Counted from the first letter of the stretch, positions 1 to 5,713 are shown. The stretch: DNA of 8,054 nt from SHVO01 sp041919675 (GCA_041919675.1 JAYRTJ010000147.1:1-8054), one strand, 5' to 3'. The notes: generated from the letters alone by a model not told the origin. Translations and numbers: made by a program.

Positions 1-65
1 GCTGGCTTGGACACTTGGCCGTCAGCGCCTGAGAGTGCTTCATGCTCCCGCCCCATGGAGCATGC

Positions 66-449
66 ATGACTGACAATAATTCTTCGAAATATAATTGCGA
101 TGTTGCCGCCGATAGGAGCGTGCGATGGGCAACCTTGCTGGCAGCAACGGTTATCATAGCTGGCCTCACGATCATCGTCGCGCGCAACGATGTCGACTCC
201 GCAGGACTACATAGCGCTTTGGATTACCAGCGCGGCCAAGCCAAACAAGTCATCGAAATCAACGGGTTTTACGCAGTCGACGGACTGACGCAGCATATCG
301 ACGGATCATGGCGCGCGGTGGCGCAGAGAAGCGGGTCTCGCTGGCATGTCGAAGTCTCACCCTACGGCGCCCTAAGCACTCACGTCGTTATCCCAATCAG
401 CCTTAAGCCGCCGGTTCCTACATCCCAGCTGGGAATCGTCTTGCAATGA
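66..449 (+). CDS. Membrane-anchored small protein with PepSY-like domain
   Basis: A 127-residue protein of unknown specific function. Residues about 19-38 form one hydrophobic segment (WATLLAATVIIAGLTIIVA), giving a membrane anchor or uncleaved signal with the rest probably periplasmic. Residues about 53-100 carry the pattern KQVIEINGFYAVDGL, then DGSWRAVA, then WHVEVSPYG. This resembles the small PepSY-like domains common in alphaproteobacteria (a helix, a Gly-Tyr turn, then strands with W and VEV). The assignment comes from pattern memory, not a search. The ATG at 66 is preferred over the in-frame ATG at 42 because GGAG at 57-60 sits 5 bases before it. The stop overlaps the start of a diverged second copy (ATGA at 446-449), so the two were probably translated together. 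PepSY domains are often linked to peptidase inhibition or envelope sensing, but nothing here shows that role directly. Confidence 0.6.
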   Translation: MTDNNSSKYNCDVAADRSVRWATLLAATVIIAGLTIIVARNDVDSAGLHSALDYQRGQAKQVIEINGFYAVDGLTQHIDGSWRAVAQRSGSRWHVEVSPYGALSTHVVIPISLKPPVPTSQLGIVLQ

Positions 450-805
450 GGTCCTGCATCACCAACTGCTGTATTGCTGGGCATGCCTTAATCACATGTT
501 ACAGCGCGCCATTATTTGGGTCGGACCTGTCCGACAAAGGCGCCTTGGACCGCAAAGCAAAAGGCATCATCGAGGCGCACGGCTTCTAAGCGGTCACGGC
601 GCTGTCCTTCAACGATGCCGGAGTTTGGTCTGGACAGGCGATTAAGTACGATCAGCGTTGGTTTGTAGAGGTGGACAGCGAGGGAACTTCACAAGCAGGC
701 CAAACGGCCCGCGTGGCGACTTGCGTCCGCCTCCGCGTGAATTGCCCAAAGCAAGAATCCGCTTATTTCTTGTATTTAAATAAGGTCCGGCGGCACGTCG
801 CTTAA
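446..805 (+). pseudogene. Second PepSY-like copy, interrupted by an ochre stop
   Basis: The frame opens at the ATG overlapping the previous stop and runs 47 codons to TAA at 587-589, then continues in frame to TAA at 803-805. The two halves together align with the neighbouring PepSY-like protein without gaps: AKGIIEAHGF, stop, AVTALSFNDAGVW and RWFVEVDSEG match AKQVIEINGF, Y, AVDGLTQHIDGSW and RWHVEVSPYG. The stop stands exactly where the first copy has Tyr, which suggests a TAC or TAT to TAA change. The N-terminus (MRSCITNCCIAGHALITCYS) is weakly hydrophobic and Cys-rich and could be a former signal or lipoprotein-like leader. The C-terminal tail after the domain differs between the copies. 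It is most likely a nonfunctional tandem paralogue. A sequencing error at 587-589 would also explain it. Confidence 0.65.
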
Positions 806-898
806 TACAACGCCGATAATCCCAGACATATCTCCGAGCAATTTGCCAGGCGGCTCATATAAGGAAGGATCTCCATCTTAAACGCCTCACGTCCCAAA

Positions 899-1165
899 AT
901 GCGCACCGTCATCCTAGATGAAATCCAGAAATTTATTAGACGCCACCGCGCGAGCATCCCAGCGTGGCATGTGGGAACTGCCGTTTAAGCTCACGCGGAG
1001 ATGTTCGACATTCACAAATTCAAGGTTAGCGGCATTGGGTTATATCGTAAGGCTGCGAGCGCCGATGATGCATCGTCAATTGCAGGCTTCCTCATCCGTC
1101 CCGGCGCCACTGGGGAAGCTGGGTCGAAGCCCGGCGCAGCTTTTATCTATGCCTTTAAACGATAG
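899..1165 (+). pseudogene. Possible broken small gene (two in-frame pieces)
   Basis: One reading frame starts at the ATG at 899 (MRTVILDEIQKFIRRHRASI...), stops at TAA 986-988 after 29 residues, and reopens directly, with an ATG at 1001 giving a 54-residue piece (MFDIHKFKVSGIGLYRKAAS...) to TAG at 1163-1165. Both pieces look more protein-like than the alternative frame at 918-1256, which is rich in Arg and Ser and has no good ribosome site. GGAG lies immediately before the ATG at 1001, which is too close for normal spacing. No family is recognised. It may be one gene broken by a stop, two very small genes, or noncoding sequence. Confidence 0.25.
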
Positions 1166-1209
1166 GCCGTTCGCTCAGCGTAACAACAACTTTCATAGCA
1201 AGAGGACTT

Positions 1210-1485
1210 ATGCTCACTACGCATACGTACATGGCGGCGGCCGGAGATGCCGATGATAAACAACTTACTTCTCTCCTGCGGAGGTCTTTTTTGGCTCAGC
1301 CACAACGAGAACAAAGCAACTGGCTTAAACAGATTGAACTAGGCTTGGATGGATATGGCGATCGTCATCGCGATGCTGTTGCGCGTATTCGGAATATCTT
1401 ACGTCTCCTACCCCTCGAGCAGCATGGTGTGGTGAATTTTGATAATGGTGCCACCCGCGGTCAGCACGAGATTGATGCGCCGTAA
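1210..1485 (+). CDS. Hypothetical protein, 91 residues
   Basis: The family is not recognised. AGAGGA at 1202-1207 lies just before the ATG and supports this start. The product is hydrophilic and probably cytoplasmic, with a plausible helical middle (residues about 20-70, including REQSNWLKQIELGLDGYGDR and AVARIRNILRLLP). There is no signal peptide, membrane span or Cys/His metal motif. It stands alone between the possible broken gene upstream and an uncertain frame at 1540. Opposite-strand frames here have poorer composition and no ribosome site. It could be a genuine small accessory gene or a remnant of a longer one. Confidence 0.4.
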   Translation: MLTTHTYMAAAGDADDKQLTSLLRRSFLAQPQREQSNWLKQIELGLDGYGDRHRDAVARIRNILRLLPLEQHGVVNFDNGATRGQHEIDAP

Positions 1486-1539
1486 TATCGTATCTCCAGA
1501 CAGTGATAGCGGAATTGTAGGAGCGATTACGTCGCAACT

Positions 1540-1749
1540 ATGTACCGCAGGCCGCGTTGTCATCTCATGGGCAACAGTGCATCGAGAACAATTCACCAAA
1601 CTCCGGAGCATCGGGGTTTCGAGCCCTTGTCAGTGCGGGGAAGCGCCGCAGAGCATCGTATTGCTCATGCTCTCGAGGCGATTGCGGGAGCCCTTTGCCG
1701 TATTGATCAGCGGCTATCACTATTCGCGGAACGCTACATATCCAAATAG
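1540..1749 (+). CDS. Uncertain small protein with an amphipathic C-terminal helix
   Basis: This is a 69-residue frame. Its C-terminal half (SAAEHRIAHALEAIAGALCR followed by IDQRLSLFAERYISK) reads like a real amphipathic helix. The N-terminal 30 residues are less convincing, and no ribosome site is well placed before ATG 1540 or the in-frame ATG at 1567, so the true start may be later. After TAG at 1747-1749 the same frame stays open to a TGA at 1837-1839, which overlaps the next ATG (1836). A longer original gene interrupted by the amber codon is therefore possible. A competing frame (1439-1819) covers the same DNA but is Ser/Arg/Pro-rich and less protein-like. No family is recognised. Confidence 0.3.
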   Translation: MYRRPRCHLMGNSASRTIHQTPEHRGFEPLSVRGSAAEHRIAHALEAIAGALCRIDQRLSLFAERYISK

Positions 1750-1835
1750 CTCGAAGTCGGCACGAGCACCGGTAGATCGACCGCATATGCCTCGCGGGCG
1801 ATCTGGACGCCCGAATTAACTCTAGGAATAACTGA

Positions 1836-2078
1836 ATGATGGTGACCTCGAATGTTGCTCAGTACCTGATCTACGAGGAACATTCGGTCTATCGTCGCGA
1901 GCTCGTAGGCCGTCGCACGTCGGCTGCGGAGGCAGAATCCGCCGCCCTTCTATTCTCTCGGCGTTCGCCTCACATCGTCACAGTTTGGGAAAAGCACCAA
2001 GGTAAGCAAGGCAACCAGGCACTCTCCAGTTACCGCGCAGGTCGACGTGCAAGCCTGCGAGCGGTTGCGTATATATGA
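1836..2078 (+). CDS. Hypothetical protein, 80 residues
   Basis: A small soluble protein that I do not recognise. AGGA at 1824-1827 precedes the ATG by about 8 bases, a good start signal. The sequence has convincing protein character: AQYLIYEEHSVYRRELVGRR, then TSAAEAESAALLFSRRSPHI followed by VTVWEKHQG, suggesting strand, helix, strand. It has no signal peptide or membrane segment. The last 20 residues are basic (YRAGRRASLRAVAYI). The start overlaps the stop of the preceding frame, and its own stop overlaps the next ATG (ATGA, 2075-2078), so it appears to sit inside a translationally coupled series. Function unknown. Confidence 0.5.
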   Translation: MMVTSNVAQYLIYEEHSVYRRELVGRRTSAAEAESAALLFSRRSPHIVTVWEKHQGKQGNQALSSYRAGRRASLRAVAYI

Positions 2079-2256
2079 CCGCCGTTCGCGCACAATCTAG
2101 TGACAGAGATTTGGGCCGGCAGTACTGGCATGCTTTGAGACATGGGCGCGCCGAAACGAGATTGATAATCCCACCGGCCAGCATGTCGTACGCTTCTGCG
2201 CGGAGATGTGGGTGACCGGGACGTTTCCTGGCGATCTCGGCATTCCAACTGTTTGA
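2075..2256 (+). pseudogene. Frameshifted small gene coupled to the preceding one
   Basis: From the ATG at 2075 (overlapping the previous stop) the frame reads MTAVRAQSSDR and then becomes unconvincing, ending at 2213-2215. If the two bases GA at 2108-2109 are skipped, the frame continues FGPAVLACFETWARRNEI, DNPTGQHVVRFCAEMWVTG, TFPGDLGIPTV and stops at TGA 2254-2256. That gives a compact product of about 59 residues with much better composition. The local sequence ACAGAGATTT fits a simple duplication of GA. The shifted part is open on its own only from 2104 and has no start codon near its beginning, which favours a frameshift over a separate gene. The family is not recognised. A sequencing error is the main alternative. 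Confidence 0.4.
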
Positions 2257-2316
2257 GGCATGCTGCGCACCGCTGGCGCCTTCGCCATCAGAAAATAGTA
2301 TGGAAGAGGTTCACGG

Positions 2317-2412
2317 ATGCAAAAGACATTTCGAAATGCTCGTCTTCCGACCGTGCGCTCAAAACGCATGAATTCTTCCCGGCGGAACCACAATAGTTGG
2401 AGCGCCGAATGA
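2317..2412 (+). CDS. Possible 31-residue basic peptide
   Basis: A short frame from ATG 2317 (MQKTFRNARLPTVRSKRM and onward) ends at TGA 2410-2412, overlapping the ATG of the Q-rich gene by 4 bases. A purine-rich GGAAGAGG lies about 10 bases before the start. The product is strongly basic, rich in Arg, Asn and Ser, with no recognised domain. It might be a coupled leader peptide for the next gene or simply a chance open stretch. The main support is the ATGA junction. Confidence 0.2.
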   Translation: MQKTFRNARLPTVRSKRMNSSRRNHNSWSAE

Positions 2413-2597
2413 ATAAGAACGAAAACCAGGGTCAAGGCCCGTTGGGCGGTAACGCCGAGAGCGATCAGGAGCAAACGGTTCAAGGCCATGATAGCCAGCC
2501 GAACCAGCACAATCGCGAGGAGAGCTCGAAGCAGCAGCAAGGCAACTCCGGCAGGACGGCTAAACAGCAATCTGGAGAAAGCGCCTGTCCTCAGTAG
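2409..2597 (+). CDS. Q/N/E-rich low-complexity hydrophilic protein, probably truncated
   Basis: Starting at ATG 2409 (MNKNENQGQGPLGG...), this encodes 62 residues made almost entirely of Gln, Asn, Ser, Glu, Gly and charged residues, with no hydrophobic core. It is therefore likely disordered. Similar small Q-rich proteins of unknown role occur in rhizobia (recalled, not searched). The frame ends at TAG 2595-2597. Two codons later a second TAG (2601-2603) occurs, and then the same biased composition resumes (QGQDDRSAEDPQATHK) up to TAA 2652-2654. Both TAGs could derive from CAG (Gln), so the original protein was probably about 80 residues. The large - strand frame over 2097-2672 is an artefact of this Gln-rich coding: CAG reads as CTG (Leu) on the other strand. 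Confidence 0.5.
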   Translation: MNKNENQGQGPLGGNAESDQEQTVQGHDSQPNQHNREESSKQQQGNSGRTAKQQSGESACPQ

Positions 2598-2666
2598 AAA
2601 TAGCAAGGACAGGATGATCGGAGCGCAGAAGACCCGCAGGCGACCCACAAATAATTGGCGCAGTTC

Positions 2667-2688
2667 CCGCACGTCATTTTGCGTGCGG
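2667..2688 (+). terminator. Hairpin after the Q-rich gene, possible terminator
   Basis: CCGCACG (2667-2673) pairs perfectly with CGTGCGG (2682-2688) around an 8-base loop, 12 bases past the extended stop of the Q-rich frame. The 3' side lacks a run of T, so a factor-independent terminator is not established. It could also be a processing or stabilising hairpin. Confidence 0.25.
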
Positions 2689-2728
2689 AGGCTCTGTTGC
2701 TCAAATCAACGATAATGGGATGATTTAG

Positions 2729-2845
2729 ATGAAATCTATCGAACCCGGAATGCGCCCCAAGACGCTTGGTCCAACCTTAAATTGGACCATGCTTTTTGTT
2801 GTGACGGTCGTCGCCGGTGGTGTGTTGATTTTGATCTCGGGGTGA
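2729..2845 (+). CDS. Small single-span membrane protein, 38 residues
   Basis: A compact frame reads MKSIEPGMRPKTLGPTLNW, then a 17-residue hydrophobic stretch (residues 21-37: MLFVVTVVAGGVLILIS), then Gly and stop TGA 2843-2845. The polar, basic N-terminus followed by a C-terminal hydrophobic helix predicts a tail-anchored inner-membrane protein with the N-terminus inside. The ribosome site is weak: only GGGATGA about 10 bases upstream. The sharp division into charged and hydrophobic halves, ending right after the span, is typical of genuine bacterial small membrane proteins and unlikely by chance. No family name is recognised. It lies 80 bases from the left end of the IS element and may have lost downstream neighbours. 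Confidence 0.5.
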   Translation: MKSIEPGMRPKTLGPTLNWTMLFVVTVVAGGVLILISG

Positions 2846-2925
2846 CCTCCGGCACGGACAGATTGGATTGGCCCATAGCGCGCTGGCGCCAATTCAGTCG
2901 CGAGCGAGCAATTACGTCGTTGCCG

Positions 2926-2946
2926 GTAAGCGTCTAATCCTTGCAC
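2926..2946 (+). repeat. IS66 left-end terminal inverted repeat
   Basis: Begins GTAAGCGTC and matches the reverse complement of the right end at 17 of 21 positions; GTAAGCGTC and GCAC are shared. It lies 4 bases past the stop of tnpC, so it is the end distal to the element's own translation start. It is the expected transposase binding site. Confidence 0.85.
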
Positions 2947-2950
2947 CTTA

Positions 2951-4486
2951 TTAGGTGTTGACGACGCCTTTTGGCCCCCAGTTCCAGGGCAGGAGTTCAC
3001 CCAATTGACTCATGGGATGGCCATTGGCCATACGCTCCAGAATGTCCTTAAGGTAGGCATAGGGTTCGACGCCGTTCAGTTTGGCGGTGGTGATCAGCGA
3101 GCAAACGGTGGCCCAACGATCGCCACCACCGTCGGAGCCGGCGAAGAGATGGTTCTTGCGCCCGAGGGTGATGGGCCGGATGGCCCGTTCGACGGAGTTC
3201 GTGTCGAGCTCGATGCGGCCGTCGTCGAGGAAACGGCACAGGGCAAGCCAACGTGAGAGCGCATAGCGAATTGCTTCGGCCAGGACGCTGCGGGGTGGTA
3301 CGCGATCCAACTCTCGTTCCAGCCAGAGCTTCATGTCATCCACGATCGGCCTGGACTCTGAGGCGCGTGCCCGTTTGCGCGCCGTGGCGTTTTGGCCACG
3401 GATTCTTCCTTCTATCTTATATAGGTCGGAAATCCGGCTGAGCGCTTCGGCGGCAATGGGTGAGCCGCTGGCCTGATGAATTTCATAGAACTTGCGCCGG
3501 GCATGGGCCCAACACGCCGCAAGCGTTACGGTTCCGTCGGCGGTCAGCCGCTCGAACCCCGCATAGCCATCGACCTGCAGGACGCCCTTAAAGTCTTCGA
3601 GATGGGATGCCGGTCGCTCGGCCTTACGGTCGGGACTGTAGAAGTACACCGCCGCGGGCGGGTCCCTGCCGGCCCACGGTCGATCGTCGCGGCTATAGAC
3701 CCATAATCGACCGGTCTTAGTCCGACCGCGCCCTGGATCCAGAACCGGGATTGGCGTGTCATCGGCAAACAGCTTCGAAGATGCAAAGACATTCTTTGCC
3801 AGGAGTGCATGAAGAGGCTCCAGCCACCAGCAGGCCCCGCCGACCCAGTTGGCCAGGGTCGCGCGGCGCAGCTCGGCCCCGTAACGGGCAAACATCTCGG
3901 ATTGGCGGTATAGGGGCAGGTGATCGCAATACTTGCTGACCAGGACCTGGGCGATGAGTCCCGGTGTCGCCATGCCCTTGGCAATGACACGTTCAGGCGC
4001 CGGAGCCTGGTGGATCGCGCCGCAAGCCCGACAGCCGTGCCTGGGCCGGTGGATACGGATCACCCGTACAGAAGCAGGCACCCAGTCCAGCATCTCGCTG
4101 GTGGTCACACCGATCTTATGAAGGGAGCCGCCGCATTTTGGGCAGGTGCATCCCTCAGCCTCAATCGTCACGTCTTCCCGGTGCAGATGCTCGGCAAAAC
4201 CCTGACGCACTTGACGTTCAACGGGAAGGGTCTCCTGAATCGCCGGTGCAGGCCGCCTGGATTCAGCACGGCCGATGTCAGCGTCGAGGTCTTCAAGGGC
4301 GAGGTGCAGTTGGTCCGGATCAAGCCGTTCCGAACGGCGGCCGAACTGGCTCCGTTGAAGCTGACGGATGATGAGCCGCAGCTTCTCGATCTCGCTGTCA
4401 TTCTGCTCTTTCTGCGCTGCCAGGTCGCGCACCAAGTGCTGTAGAAGATCTGTATCCGTGGGCAGGTTGGCGAGATCGAGGCGCAT
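2951..4486 (-). CDS. tnpC: IS66 transposase TnpC (DDE type)
   Basis: A 511-residue protein of full family length, the catalytic transposase. The N-terminus (residues about 14-45) is a Leu/Ile-spaced coiled coil. Residues 113-118 (CTCPKC) with C152 and C155 (CRAC) form the IS66 zinc-binding region. The catalytic core shows D242 (ADDTPIPV), D306 (QVDGYAG) and E433 (NSVERAIRP), the DDE triad. The usual C-terminal part follows, GRKNHLFAGSDGG and then NGVEPYAYLKDIL. No stop or frameshift is seen. The start follows tnpB by 66 bases and has no clear ribosome site. The bases just upstream can pair with the end of the gap (AGGCAT 4488-4493 with ATGCCT 4544-4549), so translation may be restrained or depend on reinitiation. 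Several + strand open frames over this gene are shadows. Confidence 0.95.
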   Translation of the reverse strand: MRLDLANLPTDTDLLQHLVRDLAAQKEQNDSEIEKLRLIIRQLQRSQFGRRSERLDPDQLHLALEDLDADIGRAESRRPAPAIQETLPVERQVRQGFAEHLHREDVTIEAEGCTCPKCGGSLHKIGVTTSEMLDWVPASVRVIRIHRPRHGCRACGAIHQAPAPERVIAKGMATPGLIAQVLVSKYCDHLPLYRQSEMFARYGAELRRATLANWVGGACWWLEPLHALLAKNVFASSKLFADDTPIPVLDPGRGRTKTGRLWVYSRDDRPWAGRDPPAAVYFYSPDRKAERPASHLEDFKGVLQVDGYAGFERLTADGTVTLAACWAHARRKFYEIHQASGSPIAAEALSRISDLYKIEGRIRGQNATARKRARASESRPIVDDMKLWLERELDRVPPRSVLAEAIRYALSRWLALCRFLDDGRIELDTNSVERAIRPITLGRKNHLFAGSDGGGDRWATVCSLITTAKLNGVEPYAYLKDILERMANGHPMSQLGELLPWNWGPKGVVNT

Positions 4487-4552
4487 GAGGCATTTTACAC
4501 GCGAGGCGATTCGCGAGCCACGCAGCAGCGCGATTCAAAGTTGATGCCTTGA

Positions 4553-4906
4553 TCAACCTGCGACTGCGGGGCGCCACGCTCGTTCGGGCCTTTCCCAGTT
4601 GAGACCCTCGATCAACATCGACAATTGCGCGGAGGTGATCTCAACGGTCGTTTTCTCCCCGGCTGTCGCCGGCCATGGGAAGTATCCGTCTTCCAGTCTC
4701 TTCATGAACAGACAGAGTCCAGTTCCGTCCCACCACAGGATTTTGATCATGTCGGCGCGCTGGCCGCGGAAGGCGAACATGTCGCCAGAGAATGGATCGC
4801 ACTTAAGCGCCTGCTGCACGAGCACGCCAAGGGCGTCGATATTGCGCCTCAGGTCGGTGACGCCCGGAACCAGATGAACATTGACGCCCGGTGGGACCAA
4901 CATCAT
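4553..4906 (-). CDS. tnpB: IS66 accessory protein TnpB
   Basis: A 117-residue protein, the normal length for IS66 TnpB (IS66 Orf2 family), which is needed for transposition but has no known catalytic activity. The core is diagnostic: GVTDLRRNIDALGVLVQQAL, DPFSGDMFAFRGQRADMIKI and LWWDGTGLCLFMKRLEDGYF follow one another with only a short gap. The start is placed at ATG 4906 because it overlaps the tnpA stop as ATGA (4903-4906), the usual coupling in this family. The frame can be read upstream to 4963, but that stretch overlaps tnpA coding. The second codon is also ATG. The conserved residues appear intact. Confidence 0.93.
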   Translation of the reverse strand: MMLVPPGVNVHLVPGVTDLRRNIDALGVLVQQALKCDPFSGDMFAFRGQRADMIKILWWDGTGLCLFMKRLEDGYFPWPATAGEKTTVEITSAQLSMLIEGLNWERPERAWRPAVAG

Positions 4907-5406
4907 GGCCGACCTCCACCGATCCGGCTTACCGATAACGCGCCGCCAAAGGCCTTCCGCCATCGGCGCAACAGCCGGAGGTCGAGGCCATAACGCCGGG
5001 CGATGTCCGACGCCGACGCACCAGGCCTAAAGGTCTCCGCGACGATGCGCTGTTTGGCGTCGTCACTGAACTGCCGCCGGCCGCTGGGGGGCTTTGCTGC
5101 TGCTGGGACGAGCGCCTTGGCCCTAGGGTTAGGCACCGCCTTAGCCCTAGGGTTAACCCTAGGGCTAGGCATATGGCTAAGGACCTCTTGAACCTTTCTG
5201 AGGCGGGGGTAATGGCCCCACCGCGCGTGGGGACCCGCGAGCGCCATCCGCTTCAGCTGCGCGCGCCAATTGCCGAAGCACTTCAGCGAGATATTGTGCT
5301 CTTCGCAATACTCGCGCTGCGTCAGCCCGCTCAGTTTCCAGGCCTCGGAATGGCCCCGCCAAAAGGCCAGAATGTGCTCTCGTAATTCAGCGGGAACCCG
5401 TCCCAT
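4903..5406 (-). CDS. tnpA: IS66 DNA-binding protein TnpA, with expanded linker
   Basis: A 167-residue protein of the IS66 TnpA/IS3-like helix-turn-helix type. The N-terminal part (residues 1-55: LREHILAFWRGHSEAWKLSG, then LTQREYCEEHNISLKCFGNW) is a first helical domain with the usual Gln-Arg-Glu-Tyr-Cys element. Residues about 112-152 (FSDDAKQRIVAETFRPGASA, then SDIARRYGLDLRLLRRW) are the helix-turn-helix that probably recognises the element ends. Between them, residues 81-101 contain a repeated NPRAKA unit encoded by a tandem DNA duplication. ATG 5406 is chosen because AGGAGG lies 5 bases upstream; the open frame runs past the IS end to 5520 and cannot start there. tnpA is the first gene of the IS operon and overlaps tnpB by 4 bases. 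Confidence 0.92.
   Translation of the reverse strand: MGRVPAELREHILAFWRGHSEAWKLSGLTQREYCEEHNISLKCFGNWRAQLKRMALAGPHARWGHYPRLRKVQEVLSHMPSPRVNPRAKAVPNPRAKALVPAAAKPPSGRRQFSDDAKQRIVAETFRPGASASDIARRYGLDLRLLRRWRKAFGGALSVSRIGGGRP
5107..5154 (-). repeat. 24-base tandem duplication inside tnpA
   Basis: Two adjacent 24-base units (5107-5130 and 5131-5154) share AACCCTAGGGC, then AAGGCG, with one mismatch over the first 18 bases read on the - strand and more divergence at the end. They encode NPRAKAVP and NPRAKALV in the TnpA linker. The unit length keeps the frame, so the duplication is tolerated by the protein. Confidence 0.8.
5142..5167. repeat. Perfect 26-base palindrome in tnpA
   Basis: The half-site TAGCCCTAGGGTT is followed directly by its exact reverse complement, with no spacer. 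Each half itself contains the 8-base palindrome CCCTAGGG. It overlaps one copy of the tandem duplication and falls in the linker-coding part of tnpA. Confidence 0.85.
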
Positions 5407-5410
5407 GCAA

Positions 5411-5417
5411 TCCTCCT
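5411..5417 (-). promoter_or_regulatory. Strong ribosome binding site of tnpA
   Basis: On the - strand AGGAGGA stands 4 bases before the ATG at 5406. It is the strongest ribosome site in the window and decides the tnpA start over the longer upstream open frame. Confidence 0.8.
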
Positions 5418-5471
5418 CGACCGTTGAATCCAATCGAGCAAAGATCGCACCAAACCCTTGAGCCGTAAGGC

Positions 5472-5492
5472 GTGCGAGAAATTGACGCTTAC
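5472..5492 (-). repeat. IS66 right-end terminal inverted repeat
   Basis: Read on the - strand it begins GTAAGCGTCAATTTCTCGCA and pairs with the left end (17 of 21 identical). It lies 65 bases before the tnpA start, so the promoter and leader of the transposition genes lie between this repeat and 5407. Confidence 0.85.
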
Positions 5493-5616
5493 ATACATGT
5501 CCGGAACTTCCCTGTTTCATTCACCAAGGAATCGACTCCAGCCAACGCCTTTTTGGCCGACAGCCGTATGTTCCGCTGCGACAAAATGGGCCTATTTCTG
5601 CAAGATTCCCTGTAGA

Positions 5617-5635
5617 ATCCTTGATAAACAAGGAT
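5617..5635. repeat. 7-bp hairpin with 5-base loop
   Basis: ATCCTTG (5617-5623) pairs perfectly with CAAGGAT (5629-5635) around ATAAA. No gene end is adjacent and no T run follows, so the role is unknown. Confidence 0.4.
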
Positions 5636-5713
5636 CCAGAGCATAGTCCGCTCCAGACTGCCAACACAGCCACCTCGTTTCGCCAGCAGAGACATATTCC
5701 CCGGTTTAGGCGA

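Larger units (their letters stand above)
2926..5492 (-). mobile_element. IS66-family insertion sequence, complete, 2567 bp
   Basis: The element has the standard IS66 layout of tnpA, tnpB and tnpC, all on the - strand and all open. Its ends are imperfect inverted repeats starting GTAAGCG, the usual IS66 terminus, and the size is normal for the family. TnpC carries all catalytic DDE residues, so the element could be mobile. The family normally makes an 8-base target duplication, but the bases outside the left end (CGTTGCCG, 2918-2925) and the right end (ATACATGT, 5493-5500) do not match. This implies a rearrangement after insertion. Confidence 0.95.

Noticed and set aside
2097..2672. Long - strand frame of 191 residues with a hydrophobic Leu-rich first half
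   Set aside because: It is antisense to the Gln-rich + strand gene; CAG codons read as CTG (Leu) on the other strand, which creates the apparent membrane protein. No ribosome site or family motif.
3920..4444. 174-residue + strand frame, with other + strand frames across 3005-4444
   Set aside because: Antisense to tnpC, which has intact DDE residues and family length.
5121..5165. Telomere-like CCCTAGGGTTA repeats
   Set aside because: Only a few copies, in frame inside tnpA and explained by a short tandem duplication; no terminal array.
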